A stretch of 41,133 nt of DNA from Mesobacillus boroniphilus JCM 21738 (GTDB lineage Bacteria > Bacillota > Bacilli > Bacillales > Cytobacillaceae), in contig NZ_BAUW01000029.1 of assembly GCF_000517385.1 (NCBI RefSeq), forward strand, positions 1-41,133, written 5' to 3'. How positions within the stretch are numbered: the first letter of the stretch is position 1; each line of letters starts with the position of its first letter. The position numbers and the translations under genes are program-made. The notes below the pieces were generated by a model. It did not search any database and had not been told where the DNA came from. It saw only the letters and a list, made by a program, of their open reading frames with translations. Positions 1 to 10,005 of this stretch are shown piece by piece.

Positions 1-62
1 CCTGTCACAATATCGGCGGTTTCTTGACAGCTTTGGCCCCTTCTCCCTCAAACCTGTCTGAA
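1..62. repeat. Intergenic hairpin repeat (TGACAG...CCTGTC family), copy at window edge
   Basis: The stretch holds CTTGACAGCTTT and then AAACCTGTCTGAA, the same paired TGACAG/CTGTC motifs that form the three-unit array near 13.43-13.57 kb. The window edge cuts the element, so its full extent is unknown. It lies downstream of the ilvA terminator and I see no gene in it. Confidence 0.55.
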
Positions 63-127
63 TTAGACACCTTTTCCCGATGGTTGGCTCTTTCCGCCGC
101 TATGCCTTTGATTTTCTGTCCCTAACT

Positions 128-163
128 AAAAAAACAGCTCTCCTCTACCCCCAAGGAAAGCTG
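128..163 (-). terminator. Intrinsic terminator after ilvA
   Basis: On the minus strand the arms CAGCTTTCCT and AGGAGAGCTG pair and are followed directly by a run of seven T. It sits just after the ilvA stop codon and probably ends the ilv transcript. Confidence 0.8.
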
Positions 164-174
164 CCTCCGTTCGA

Positions 175-1161
175 TCACCCTGTATAATAAAGCTTCATCG
201 TTCTATTGGATAATTCCTTATAGGTTGGAATCTTAACGGGGTCGACATTTCCGCCGCTGATGATGCAGCCTACTTTCTTACCGTCAACTGCTACCTTTTT
301 GTATAAAATAGCGGCCAGCCCCGCGGCGCCTGCTCCTTCAACCAGCATTTTCTCTCGTTCAAGCATGAACATGATAGCGTGGGCGATTTCTTCATCGGTG
401 ACGGTTACGATTTCATCTACGTACTTTTCGATGATTGGATAGGTTATGACACCTGGCTCCTTTACGAGAATCCCATCCGCTATGGTAAAAGCAGCATGCG
501 GTGACTTGAATTTTTGCCCCGTAAATCTCCGATAAGTGGCAGAAGCCCCGGCAGCCTGAACACCAACTACCCTGACCGACGGGTTGATCGCTTTAATAGC
601 AAGTGCCACTCCTGAAATCAATCCACCCCCGCCAATAGGCACAAAAATAACTTCCAACTCATCATTTTGCTGCAACATTTCCAACCCAACCGTTCCTTGT
701 CCTGCGATCACCATCTCATCATCAAACGCATGAACAAAGGTGCTGCCATTCTGGTTCATTTCTTCAACCGCTTTTTGATACGATTCATTGTACGTTTCGC
801 CGGTCAATACGATGTCGGCACCATATCCCTTTGTAGCAGAAGCCTTGGAAAAAGGAGTATACTTCGGCATGTAAATTTTCGACTTGATACCCCTTAACGA
901 AGCTGCCAGTGCCACCCCCTGGGCATGATTGCCGGCCGAAGCAGCCAGAATGCAATTTTTCACTTCCAGGTCTGATAACGATAAAATTTTGTTCATCGCT
1001 CCCCTTAACTTGAACGATCCCGTTTTTTGCAGGTTTTCCAGTTTTAAATAGACGTCAGCATTCGTTAAGGAGTTTAATGTCGTACTTTGCTTCAACGGAG
1101 TTTGGTGCACTTTATCCTTCAGCTTCTCCATCGCTTCCTCGATCTGAACGTTCTTTAACAA
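175..1161 (-). CDS. ilvA: Threonine ammonia-lyase (threonine deaminase), short form
   Basis: This PLP enzyme deaminates threonine to 2-oxobutanoate, the first step toward isoleucine. The 328-residue protein has the fold-II PLP lysine motif GSFKLRGA (Lys51), the AGNHAQG loop near residue 76 and the phosphate-binding PIGGGG loop at 175-180. It ends near residue 328 and so lacks the C-terminal ACT-like regulatory domain of the long biosynthetic form; it resembles the TdcB-like class. It is the last gene of the ilv cluster and the only whole gene downstream of the second T-box. The start is uncertain: the open frame begins with TTG, but the GAGGTGA ribosome site is about 13 bases upstream. A single extra A would allow a better-placed TTG giving MGNLLKN. 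The family call is firm; the lack of isoleucine feedback is inferred from the missing domain. Confidence 0.9.
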   Translation of the reverse strand: MLKNVQIEEAMEKLKDKVHQTPLKQSTTLNSLTNADVYLKLENLQKTGSFKLRGAMNKILSLSDLEVKNCILAASAGNHAQGVALAASLRGIKSKIYMPKYTPFSKASATKGYGADIVLTGETYNESYQKAVEEMNQNGSTFVHAFDDEMVIAGQGTVGLEMLQQNDELEVIFVPIGGGGLISGVALAIKAINPSVRVVGVQAAGASATYRRFTGQKFKSPHAAFTIADGILVKEPGVITYPIIEKYVDEIVTVTDEEIAHAIMFMLEREKMLVEGAGAAGLAAILYKKVAVDGKKVGCIISGGNVDPVKIPTYKELSNRTMKLYYTG

Positions 1162-1196
1162 ATTCCCAATATGCTCACCTCAAAATAATTATTTAA

Positions 1197-1845
<649 letters not shown>

Positions 1846-1852
<7 letters not shown>

Positions 1853-2253
1853 GTCATCCCAACGATATCTGCTTCTTGAAAGGCATCCGTCCCGATAACC
1901 TTTGATGCAACCTGTCCTGTAAAAATAACGAGCGGCAATGAATCCATCATCGCATCGGCGATCCCTGTCACGACATTGGTTGCGCCAGGCCCCGAGGTTG
2001 CGATTACGACCCCAGGCTTTCCCGAAACCCGCGCATAGCCTTCCGCCGCGTGAATGGCTCCTTGTTCATGCCTCGCCAGAACGTGATTGATCGGTGACCT
2101 GTGCAGTGCATCGTAAATTCCCAAAACCGCCCCGCCTGGATAGCCGAACAATAGCTCAACCCCATCCTGTTTCAGGGCCTGGATGAAGAGATCGGCCCCA
2201 TTCATGTTCATCTCTTCTGTTTCAACCGTTACCATTGGCTCTTTTGCTTCCAT
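1846..2253 (-). pseudogene. ilvB: Acetolactate synthase large subunit, N-terminal remnant
   Basis: This reads as the start of the ThDP-dependent large subunit: [33 protein letters not shown], then the ThDP-activating glutamate in [14 protein letters not shown] and [15 protein letters not shown], ending in [11 protein letters not shown]. IlvB is normally about 570 residues; here it stops at 135, after which sequence resembling ilvN begins. A good ribosome site (GGAGGAG) lies six bases before the ATG, so the fragment may still be translated. It lacks the FAD and ThDP/Mg domains and cannot function. It is the first gene after the second T-box leader. Confidence 0.9.
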
Positions 2254-2289
2254 CCAAATCTCCTCCTATTCTTCTAATTGATCAACGCT

Positions 2290-2660
2290 CTTCATCCAGC
2301 AGGGCAAACAAAAAAGCCATTCACCCGCACAAAAATCAAATTTGTGCAGGGGTGAAAGGCTTATAGCATTCCACGGTACCACCCTCGTTTGCTGCATCTC
2401 TTGCAAGACACAGCCTTTTAAGGCAGGTCAGGTCACTTTTTTTTTAAAAAAGGATCTGAACTGTCTATTTTTGCTAACGAGTATACCCGTGTATACCCGG
2501 CGGTCCCTACTGCGATTTCAGGACAGCACTCAGAGGGGATGAAGAAATTGGCGTATTGCTGGCTTCCAGCGCGACCAGCTCTCTGTGAATACGGAATCCA
2601 ATCCCTTAACCTCGTCATCGAGTTATTTATTATGTTTTCAAATTTTCCTTAAACCCCGTC
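2290..2660 (-). promoter_or_regulatory. T-box riboswitch leader of ilvB'-ilvC'-ilvA
   Basis: The 14-base T-box AGGGTGGTACCGTG lies at 2372-2385 and can form an antiterminator. It is followed by a strong terminator whose arms, AGCCTTTCACCCCTGCACAA and the complementary TTGTGCGGGTGAATGGCT, span 2315-2361 with T-rich sequence after them. Upstream, GATGACGAGGTTAAGG, AGAGAGCTGG and CCCTCTGAG fit stem I. The likely specifier is CTT (Leu) in TTTCTTCATCCC, but I cannot fold it to be sure. In the known mechanism uncharged tRNA pairs with the specifier and the UGGN bulge and allows readthrough. The only intact gene now controlled is ilvA. Confidence 0.85.
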
Positions 2661-2729
2661 ATCGAGTTATCTATTAAATTTCAAAATTTCTTATACCTCG
2701 CCATCGAGTTATCTATTAAATTTTCAGGA
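2604..2729. repeat. 43-bp unit repeated three times at the T-box 5' end
   Basis: Units begin at 2604, 2647 and 2690, with a strict 43-base spacing. Each contains a variant of CGTCATCGAGTTATCTATT. On the minus strand each unit carries AACTCGATGACGAGG, the beginning of T-box stem I, so the transcript start region seems to have been tandemly copied. The third unit includes the ilvD stop codon at 2716-2718. Confidence 0.85.
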
Positions 2730-4381
2730 TGCCCCCCGTGCTCGCGGAGGTAACCAGCTTCGAATATCGAGCCAAATATCCTTTTTTGATTTTCGGCTCC
2801 GGCTGTTTCCATTGAGCTTTCCGATCATTTAATTCTGCTTCAGGAACCTCGAGGCTAATAGTTCTTTCTTCTAAATCAATGAAAATAGTATCTCCATTTT
2901 CAACAAACGCGATTGGTCCTCCTTCAGCAGCTTCCGGGGAAATATGGCCGATGGAAATTCCCCTTGAGGCACCTGAGAATCTGCCATCCGTAATCAAGGC
3001 AACCTTCTTTTCCAGTCCTCTTCCGGCAATGGCGGCTGTTGGCGCAAGCATTTCCGGCATTCCCGGACCGCCTTTTGGCCCTTCATAGCGGATGACAACC
3101 ACATGCCCCTCACGTACATCGCCACTTTCGATTCCACCAAAGCCTCATCCTGAGATTCATAGACAATCGCTTCACCTTTAAAAGTCTTGATGGAAGGATC
3201 CACTGCTCCGACCTTGATGACGCCTCCATCTGGTGCAATATTCCCAAACAGAATCGATAAACCGCCGACCGGGCTATAAGCCGTTTCCTTGCTGCGGATG
3301 ACGTCATTATTTAATACCTCCGCATCCTTTACATTCTCGTAAAGGGATTTACCAGTAATGGTGATCCGGTCCGGATGTACTGCCCCTTCCATTTCACAAA
3401 GCTGTTTGATAATCGCGCTGACACCGCCAGCATTATGGACATCCTGCATCGAATAATGGGAAGCCGGGCTGATTTTAGACAAATAAGGAATTCGTTTTGC
3501 CACTTCATTGATCCGGCTCAAATCATAGTCAATTTCCGCTTCGTTCGCGATCGCCAGCGTGTGGAGCACCGTATTCGTTGACCCGCCCATCGCCATATCA
3601 AGTGCAAAGGCATCATCAATCGTTTCCTGGGTGATAATGTCTCTTGGCTTGATATCCTTTTTGACCATTTCAACCAAATGACGAGCTGCATCATAGATTA
3701 ATTTATGGCGTTCCTTCGATGTCGCAACAAGCGTTCCATTGCCAGGCAGCGCGACTCCGAGCATTTCCATAAGTGAATTCATCGAATTGGCAGTGAACAT
3801 TCCCGAGCAGGAGCCACAGGTTGGACACGCATTCTTTTCGATATCCAGCAATTCCTCTTCAGACATTCTCCCAGATTGATAGGCACCGACGCCTTCAAAA
3901 ACGGACACGAGCGATAAAGCTGTCCAGTGCTGGAAACACCCGCCTCCATCGGGCCACCCGAAACAAATACAGAAGGAACATTCGTCCTTACTGCCGCCAT
4001 CAGCATCCCAGGAGTGATCTTGTCACAGTTCGGAATGTAGAAAACTCCATCGAACCAGTGCGCATTAATCACGGTTTCAGCCGAATCGGCTATCAGCTCC
4101 CTGCTTGGCAAGGAGTATCTCATGCCGATATGCCCCATCGCAATCCCATCATCAACCCCGATGGTATTGAACTCAAACGGAATCCCGCCCGCCTCTCTGA
4201 TTGCGTCCTTGACGACATCCGCGAACTGCCTCAGATGGACATGTCCCGGAATAATATCGATATATGAATTGCAAACGCCAATAAAAGGCTTTTCAAGATC
4301 CTCTAATTTCACTCCAGTTGCATAAAGCAAGCTTCGGTGCGGAGCACGGTCGACTCCCTTTTTAATCATGTCACTGCGCAT
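2716..4381 (-). pseudogene. ilvD: Dihydroxy-acid dehydratase, interrupted by two single-base frameshifts
   Basis: IlvD is an Fe-S enzyme that dehydrates dihydroxy-acids in valine, leucine and isoleucine synthesis. The three frames join into about 555 residues, close to the 558 of Bacillus IlvD. The first part has [23 protein letters not shown] and the cysteine motif NCDKITPGM; the second has [20 protein letters not shown]; the third has [15 protein letters not shown] and TDGRFSG. The breaks are one missing base near 3919 (needed to read [13 protein letters not shown]) and one near 3134 (needed to read [20 protein letters not shown]). The start has a strong AGGGGGA site and lies about 24 bases after ilvE, so the two are cotranscribed. 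All cluster cysteines are present. Either the gene is whole and the assembly is wrong, or it is recently inactivated. Confidence 0.93.
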
Positions 4382-4405
4382 ACAAAATCCCCCTAGTTTT
4401 CATCT

Positions 4406-5302
4406 TTATACAATTTGCTTTTCATAGACTTTGACTCCGTCTTCAACGACGGTTTTTCTAAACTCTTTTAAAAGTTGGTTGGTGACGGCACCTGGCTTTC
4501 CTTCACCGATCGTTCTGCCATCCACCTTCACAACCGCAATGACCTCCGCCGCCGTTCCCGTTAAAAAGACTTCATCGGCCACATAGACATCATGCCTTGT
4601 GAAAACTTCTTCTCTCATCAAGAAGCCAAGATTGTGGGCAATTTCCATGATGGCATTTCTTGTGATCCCCTCCAGTGCTCCTACATACCCAGGAGGCGTG
4701 AGGATCTCGCCATTTTTCACGATAAAAACATTGTCCGCAGATCCTTCCGCCACATAGCCCTGGTCATTCAGCATCAGCGCTTCATTGACACCAGATAAAC
4801 CGGCCTCGATCCGGACCAGGATATTGTTCAAATAGTTCAGTGACTTCACTTTCGGTGAAAGCACATCCGAGCGATTCCGCCTCGTAGCCACCGTGACAAT
4901 CTCGATCCCCGACTCATAAAGTTCCTTTGGGAATAGTGCAAGCTCTTCCGCGATGACGATGACCTGCGGCCTTGCACAAGAGGATGGATCCAGACCCAGG
5001 TTCCCCACCCCTCTCGAGACAACCACGCGAATATAGGCATTCAGCAGGCCATTCACTCTCAATGTCTCGACCACAAGATCACTCAATTCCTGCTTGCTGT
5101 AAGGAATGGACAACATGATTGACTTTGCCGAATCATATAGCCGATTAACATGGTCCTGGAGCCTGAAGACATTGCCTTCATACACCCGAATACCCTCGAA
5201 GACACCATCTCCGTATAGAAAACCATGATCATACACTGACACAACTGCGTCTTTCTTACTGACGAACTGGCCATTTAAAAAGATCAATTGCTCCTTCATC
5301 AT
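4406..5302 (-). CDS. ilvE: Branched-chain amino acid aminotransferase
   Basis: This 298-residue class-IV PLP aminotransferase carries out the last step of valine, leucine and isoleucine synthesis, moving an amino group from glutamate to the 2-oxo acids. Visible marks are FLYGDGVFEGIRVYEG near the N-terminus, the PLP lysine in SPKVKSLNYLNN, EALMLNDQGYVAEGSADNVFIVKNG and the LEGITRNA phosphate-binding segment. The length is normal for the family. The start has two adjacent ATG codons after AGAGGA; the second has the better spacing. It is the first gene after its own T-box and runs into ilvD. No damage is seen. A D-amino acid aminotransferase, a relative, is less likely given the operon. Confidence 0.93.
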   Translation of the reverse strand: MMKEQLIFLNGQFVSKKDAVVSVYDHGFLYGDGVFEGIRVYEGNVFRLQDHVNRLYDSAKSIMLSIPYSKQELSDLVVETLRVNGLLNAYIRVVVSRGVGNLGLDPSSCARPQVIVIAEELALFPKELYESGIEIVTVATRRNRSDVLSPKVKSLNYLNNILVRIEAGLSGVNEALMLNDQGYVAEGSADNVFIVKNGEILTPPGYVGALEGITRNAIMEIAHNLGFLMREEVFTRHDVYVADEVFLTGTAAEVIAVVKVDGRTIGEGKPGAVTNQLLKEFRKTVVEDGVKVYEKQIV

Positions 5303-5339
5303 CCATTCCTCTTTTCTTGTATGTTTTAGTAAATTTTTA

Positions 5340-5615
5340 AAAATAAAAAACTCGCCCCTGAAATAGGGACGAGTTTAGCTCGCGATACCACCCTAGTTCC
5401 GTTCTTGGATAGAAAAATCCACTTACGGCACTCATAAACGTACAATCATACGTGTTCCTTTTAACGGCGGACCACCCGGCAACACTTACTGAAAAAGTTC
5501 AGCATTGCATCTCGGAGATGATTTTCGGATCAGTTCTGAACATCGGCTTGCACCATTGACCGACTCTCTGTAGAACAGGGCACTCATCTTACTCTTCTCG
5601 TCATCGACTTTATTT
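5340..5615 (-). promoter_or_regulatory. T-box riboswitch leader of ilvE-ilvD
   Basis: The canonical T-box AGGGTGGTATCGCG lies at 5381-5394. A terminator stem ACTCGTCCCT/AGGGGCGAGT with a T run follows at 5346-5376. The 5' part holds GATGACGAGAAGAGTA, AGAGAGTCGG and TCATCTCCGAG, which suit stem I. The likely specifier is ATC (Ile) in GAAAATCATCTC; that codon is my reading and has not been folded. Confidence 0.9.
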
Positions 5616-5752
5616 TTAAAAAATTATTAATTATAAAATTATCAGGTGGGAATTGATTTGTCAAACTTTTTTTAAAAATTCAATTAATTCGATCAACATT
5701 ATTTACATTTTTTCAATTGATGAAAATGCAGAACAGTACCCATTTTCCAGCT

Positions 5753-6550
5753 TTAACCCGTCTCCTGTTCACTCCTTAATTGTGTATAAATCTGCTGATA
5801 AGCTGACGCCTCGTTGACCATGCCTTTGTGCTGATACATTTTGCACAGCTGCCTGACTGGAGCCGGGTCAGCCGGATTGAGTTCCATTTCCCAGAAGAAA
5901 CATTCGATGGCTTGATCGTATTGATTGAAATCTGCGTAAAATTGGCCCAATTCCATCATTCTGTCGGGATTCTCCAATAGAGCGGCCATTTCATTGATTT
6001 TGCGAATAGTGATAGAATGTGGAAAGCTTTTCTGAATAGGCTTCAGTTTTTCACAGACTGCTTTCAAATCATGCCCCTCCATTAACTTTGCAGTCAGCTG
6101 CAGAATTCTTTGTTCGGATTGCCTTGGGTCATGTTCCTGAGCAACCTGCTGATGGAACAGCAGAAACTCTTCCAGGTGAGAAGACACAAATTCAGCATCA
6201 ACCTGCTTCCAAATTTCACTAAGGAGCAGATGAAACTCTTCAGGCAGATCCTCTATAAAGGGGAATAAATTTACTGCCGCCTTCTCATATTGTCCGTCTT
6301 TCATCAAACCTTCAATGAAAGTTCGAGCCTCCGGTACCCATTTATATGGATTTGTTTTTACATAGGATAAGACTTGAATCCAATTTTCAAGGGGGAGATA
6401 ATTCAAAGCCAACTCGGTCTGGCTCTTAACGAAATCAGAAGTAAGATTCCTTTTGTCATCCATCCAAAGCAGCAGCCATTCTGCATACCGTTCTTCGTTT
6501 TTTAATATCTTTTCGAGCATTTGAGTATGTTCGGTGTTTTTTCGATTCAT
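5753..6550 (-). CDS. Unknown TPR-like protein
   Basis: I do not recognise this 265-residue protein. It is soluble, has no signal peptide and appears all-helical. Its C-terminal part (MELGQFYADFNQYDQAIECFFWEMELNPADPAPVRQLCKMYQHKG) has the spacing and residue pattern of tetratricopeptide repeats, which usually mediate protein contacts. The ATG overlaps the TGA of the gene before it (ATGA), so the two are translationally coupled and probably work together. The function is unknown. Confidence 0.8.
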   Translation of the reverse strand: MNRKNTEHTQMLEKILKNEERYAEWLLLWMDDKRNLTSDFVKSQTELALNYLPLENWIQVLSYVKTNPYKWVPEARTFIEGLMKDGQYEKAAVNLFPFIEDLPEEFHLLLSEIWKQVDAEFVSSHLEEFLLFHQQVAQEHDPRQSEQRILQLTAKLMEGHDLKAVCEKLKPIQKSFPHSITIRKINEMAALLENPDRMMELGQFYADFNQYDQAIECFFWEMELNPADPAPVRQLCKMYQHKGMVNEASAYQQIYTQLRSEQETG

Positions 6551-7170
6551 AAAGCAATGGAACTCTGCAAATAAGGGGTCCTTTTTTGGATTTCCGATAT
6601 AGATGAAGTAGCGTAGAATCTGGAATATGAGCTGTATTCCCGGGAATGGAGGAGGTCACTGATTTTTTCCAGGGAGGGAGATAATCCGGATAAAAGATGG
6701 ATCGATTGATAGGCGTTGGAAAAACTGCCGTTTCTTCTATAGTGGAAGAAGATATTTTCGATTGGTTTGGCGAGCTGTTCTGGCGGAAAAAACGAGTCGA
6801 GTGATGCGGCAATACATGGTATTTCAAGAAGGGAATAATTGCGCTGGAGATGATTGAAAAGCTTGTTTTTAGCTGGTATGACTAAAGCAGTCACAGGAAT
6901 GAATACAGGCAGAAGCGGGTGCTTTTGATCTAAGATGATCCCTTCATTCAGCACTTTATCAATAAATGAACCTTTTTCAACCTTGTCGAGTTGATCACCA
7001 TAGATAAGGGCATTTTTGTAGAAAATCAAATAGTATTTTTCGGTTAATTCAGTTTGGACCTCTGCGACCATAAATCTGGCGAAGATCGCTGCCCGCATAA
7101 CATCTCCATTTACCATAACCTTATTAGATTTGAACGATAGTTTTGTCGGCATTGTTAGTTCACTGTTCAT
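6547..7170 (-). CDS. Unknown protein coupled to the TPR-like gene
   Basis: This 207-residue protein has no membrane segment or signal peptide and belongs to no family I recognise. It is rich in aromatic and charged residues; the middle reads KGSFIDKVLNEGIILDQKHPLLPVFIPVTALVIPAKNK. The ATG is preceded by AGGAGG at a rather long spacing. It shares four bases with the next gene. The real frame is supported by the coupled overlap, the ribosome site and normal codon use, but no function can be given. Confidence 0.75.
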   Translation of the reverse strand: MNSELTMPTKLSFKSNKVMVNGDVMRAAIFARFMVAEVQTELTEKYYLIFYKNALIYGDQLDKVEKGSFIDKVLNEGIILDQKHPLLPVFIPVTALVIPAKNKLFNHLQRNYSLLEIPCIAASLDSFFPPEQLAKPIENIFFHYRRNGSFSNAYQSIHLLSGLSPSLEKISDLLHSREYSSYSRFYATSSISEIQKRTPYLQSSIAL

Positions 7171-7533
7171 GAAAAATTGAGCCTCCTATTGAATCGTATA
7201 TTGTTTTCTATAGTTTAATTATACGTTACCATTAGTAAAAAAGCGACATCGTCCCTTAGTTATGTGAAAAACCGCTCAATCCCAACTTTTAAAAAGATTA
7301 AGCTGCGACAGACGGATGCCGCGACCATCTAAATCAAGCTTTCACCAAAAAATTCAACCTGATAATCACCGAGAAATATTTAATATTGAAGATTACACTA
7401 TTTTCAATATAGGCATTACCCAATCGACATGGCCAAATAAGCAGCAGGTCATTTTGCTTTCAAGGGTGTTCAGCTCCCTGAGCAATTGTACCGTCAGATG
7501 CTGACTGACTTCTGTCACATTAACAAGCAAAAG
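7171..7533. other. Intergenic stretch with an unexplained open frame on the minus strand
   Basis: There is no confident gene here. From about 7530 down to the stop at 7393-7395 the minus strand reads openly as VNVTEVSQHLTVQLLRELNT, ending in VDWVMPILKIV. It has no ribosome site and follows the CBS gene stop within a few bases. It may be the tail of a lost gene. A promoter for the minus-strand pair at 5.7-7.2 kb should lie around 7190-7230, which is AT-rich. Confidence 0.3.
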
Positions 7534-7989
7534 CTAGATTAAAAACTCAAAAGCTCTCCTAATGACATCTCCCCGGCTGATTATGCCCACCAAAATCCCA
7601 TCACGTTCAACAGGTAATTTCTTAATTTGTTTTTTTCCTAAAATGTATGCAATCTTCTCCATATCTTCGTCCCAATTCACAGTATAAACTGTTTTCTTAG
7701 CAACCTTCATCACATTATAATCAAGAATCTTTCTGGCTCTTTCTTCAAATTCGTCATCATCTCCTTGCAAGACAGTTACATAGTAAAAGGCATTCAAAAT
7801 ATTTTCTTTGTGCTTTCCAATAAAGCGCATAATATCTCCATCACTGATATAACCAACAATTTCATTTCCATCGTTAACCACTGGAACTCCGCTAATTCCA
7901 TTTTCTATAAATTTTTCAATAACGAAACGTACCGATGCATCCTCTTTTACTTTAATTACTTGTTTTTTCATAATTTGTTCTGCTTTCAT
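7534..7989 (-). CDS. CBS-domain pair protein
   Basis: This is a 152-residue stand-alone Bateman module of two CBS domains. The first is around residues 8-60 (KVKEDASVRFVIEKFIENGISGVPVVNDGNEIVGYISDGDIMR) and the second around 95-150 (VYTVNWDEDMEKIAYILGKKQIKKLPVERDGILVGIISRGDVIR). Such modules bind adenine nucleotides and act as sensors, but the partner is not evident from the neighbours. The frame is open further upstream, but GGAGGATTTTCA directly before the ATG at 7989 fixes the start. It is a single gene with the MFS transporter upstream and a terminator between them. Confidence 0.88.
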   Translation of the reverse strand: MKAEQIMKKQVIKVKEDASVRFVIEKFIENGISGVPVVNDGNEIVGYISDGDIMRFIGKHKENILNAFYYVTVLQGDDDEFEERARKILDYNVMKVAKKTVYTVNWDEDMEKIAYILGKKQIKKLPVERDGILVGIISRGDVIRRAFEFLI

Positions 7990-8136
7990 TGAAAATCCTC
8001 CTCTTAAAAAATAATAGAATAATTGAATTGAACACATACATAGTTAGTATCCTATAAAATTCATTGATGGGCGAGAAGATATTAACGATTCTAGTATATA
8101 CTCAAAATGTGAATATAGTCTTAAAAAAAAATGAAA

Positions 8137-8173
8137 AAGGGCCGAGAAAGATAGAAGTATTCTCGTTGCCCTT
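8137..8173 (-). terminator. Intrinsic terminator after the MFS gene
   Basis: The arms GGGCAACGAGAA and TTCTCGGCCC face each other and are followed on the minus strand by TTTTTC. It lies just after the transporter stop. Confidence 0.7.
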
Positions 8174-8188
8174 TATTTTTGTCTTTAT

Positions 8189-9373
8189 TTAAATAGATTT
8201 CTTTTGAGGAACTGGCATTTCGGTACCTTTGACAGATTTCAGCTGGAACAATGATTTCAGAATGAGCAAAGCTCCAACAATAAGTAATACAACTGCCATC
8301 ACTGTATAGGAGTAATTGACACTTCCATCTCCAAATGAAGTACTTACTATACGATGAATGTGCGGAGAACTGAATTGACCTAAATATATGAAACTTTGAA
8401 CAATCGCCATTGCAATCATCGCTTGTGCACCATTAGCAGCTTTTGAAACACCATCAAAAATGATCGGTACGAGGCTTCCATATCCGAAACCAAGGATTAA
8501 TACCCCAATCCCCATCAATACTAAAGGCTGTGTAAAGACAACCAATCCAAAACCAATACCCAAAAGCATTACCTGGACTGGAACATAGAAACTTTTAATT
8601 TTTCTCTTTAACCCTATTAATGTTAGTCCTCCCAAGAATCCACCAAGAGAACATGCAGCGATGATAACACCCGATATACCTGTATTTGTAACACTATTTT
8701 CTCTAAGGAATAGCGCCATATTCGAAGGGATTGAATAAAATACAATGAAAACCAGGAATATTAGAATGGAATATTTTGCAATTTGGGCTTTTGGTAAAAA
8801 AGTTTTTTCTGAAGCATTTTTTTGAATGGTTGCCGGAGCCTTTCTTGGAAGGAAAGCAACTACAAAAATCATGACGATAGCAGCAATGCCATAGACATAA
8901 AATGCTGCTCTCCAGCCTTGCATTGCTAGAATACCAGATACCATAATCGCGATAATGGCTCCAAGATTGGTAGCAGCACTGACAAGTCCCATCATACTCG
9001 TACGTTCTTCTCCATCATAGTAATCAGATACAAGAGTGGTAGATAACGGCATCAGCAGACCAACAGAAACCCCTAAAAGAGCGCGGGTGAATAAAAGAAA
9101 AGCCATGTTTGTGGCGAATCCGCCACCGAGGCCAGCCACTAAATAGAGAACCAGACCAAGGATTAAGACTGTCTTTTTTGAGAAATAACGGCATAAATAG
9201 CCGGATACAAAGGCAAATGGAATCATAAAGGCTGCGTGCAGACTAGTCAATAAGTTTATCTCAAAGCCAGATGCATCTGGGAACGCAACGGCAATTGAGC
9301 CAACGGCAGGCGCAATGATGGCCCCAGCCATAACGGTAATAAGTGAAACGGAAAGAATTGCATATTTTAACAA
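8189..9373 (-). CDS. MFS transporter (DHA1-like)
   Basis: This is a membrane protein of about 394 residues with some twelve hydrophobic segments in two halves. It opens with KYAILSVSLITVMAGAIIAPAVGSI and has the MFS loop pattern around GYLCRYFSKKTVLILG, as in drug:H+ antiporters. The substrate cannot be told. The open frame starts with GTG at 9382, but GAGG is only a few bases before it; the TTG at 9373, eight bases after the site, gives the family-like start MLKYAIL. It is a single gene with its own terminator. A purine or sugar permease of the same superfamily is less likely. Confidence 0.88.
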   Translation of the reverse strand: MLKYAILSVSLITVMAGAIIAPAVGSIAVAFPDASGFEINLLTSLHAAFMIPFAFVSGYLCRYFSKKTVLILGLVLYLVAGLGGGFATNMAFLLFTRALLGVSVGLLMPLSTTLVSDYYDGEERTSMMGLVSAATNLGAIIAIMVSGILAMQGWRAAFYVYGIAAIVMIFVVAFLPRKAPATIQKNASEKTFLPKAQIAKYSILIFLVFIVFYSIPSNMALFLRENSVTNTGISGVIIAACSLGGFLGGLTLIGLKRKIKSFYVPVQVMLLGIGFGLVVFTQPLVLMGIGVLILGFGYGSLVPIIFDGVSKAANGAQAMIAMAIVQSFIYLGQFSSPHIHRIVSTSFGDGSVNYSYTVMAVVLLIVGALLILKSLFQLKSVKGTEMPVPQKKSI

Positions 9374-9767
9374 GAACATCACCTCAGCAAATTATTTTCA
9401 AATATCAAAAACAATGCTCAAGTAATGATAAAACCATTGCGGAGTTCCCTCAAGAAATGATTGGATCAGTACGGAGAATTATGAAGTCAACTACCGTAGA
9501 AATAGTGAAAAAACGCTAAACCCGGGTTGTTAAGTGTTCTTCTATGACGGTAACAAGACTATTTAATCATGAAATAAAAGAATAGTCAATTATAGAGAGG
9601 GATTTTTGTTATAAAAAAAGGCGAGACATAGTATATAAGAATAACAACAAAGAAACTAATAGATAGAAGATTTACAGGTATTATCTACTGATTATTGCTA
9701 ATATCGCACTAATTAAAGTAAAGGGCTTTAATTACATTTAAATTTCTTCAAAAAAACGTTAAAAGAC
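9374..9767. other. AT-rich intergenic region
   Basis: I see no coding frame or repeat here. It must hold the promoter of the MFS gene, but I cannot place a convincing -35/-10 pair. Confidence 0.3.
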
Positions 9768-9818
9768 CATTAGACTCCGCCACTAACAATTTAAATTGTT
9801 AACGGGGCATGTCTAATG
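9768..9818. repeat. Nested dyad (hairpin) near the left inverted repeat
   Basis: The outer arms are CATTAGAC (9768-9775) and GTCTAATG (9811-9818). The centre, TAACAATTTAAATTGTTA (9784-9801), is a perfect 18-base palindrome. A run of T follows at 9839-9845. It could be a terminator or a protein-binding site. Confidence 0.6.
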
Positions 9819-9840
9819 ATTCTTGAAGGATCTGCAGATT

Positions 9841-9916
9841 TTTTTGTTTAATAGGAAATTATAAAATATTTTCAATGTGGATAACTATCCAGGTTTTCTT
9901 AATCCAGCTCCAGCGC
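9841..9916 (+). repeat. Left 76-bp inverted repeat flanking cfa
   Basis: The sequence runs from TTTTTGTTTAATAGGAAATT to CCAGCTCCAGCGC. It recurs in reverse at 11391-11466 with one mismatch (C at the TATCCAGG position, T in the other copy). The end CCAGCTCCAGCGC is a motif I know from Bacillaceae intergenic repeats. Confidence 0.9.
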
Positions 9917-10005
9917 TTGTCGGGACGGAACGAGGCGCTTGCGCTTTTTGTTCTTAAATTATCTATTCGTTACACTTTTAAAAACAACTAAGCCTCTTAA
10001 ACAGC

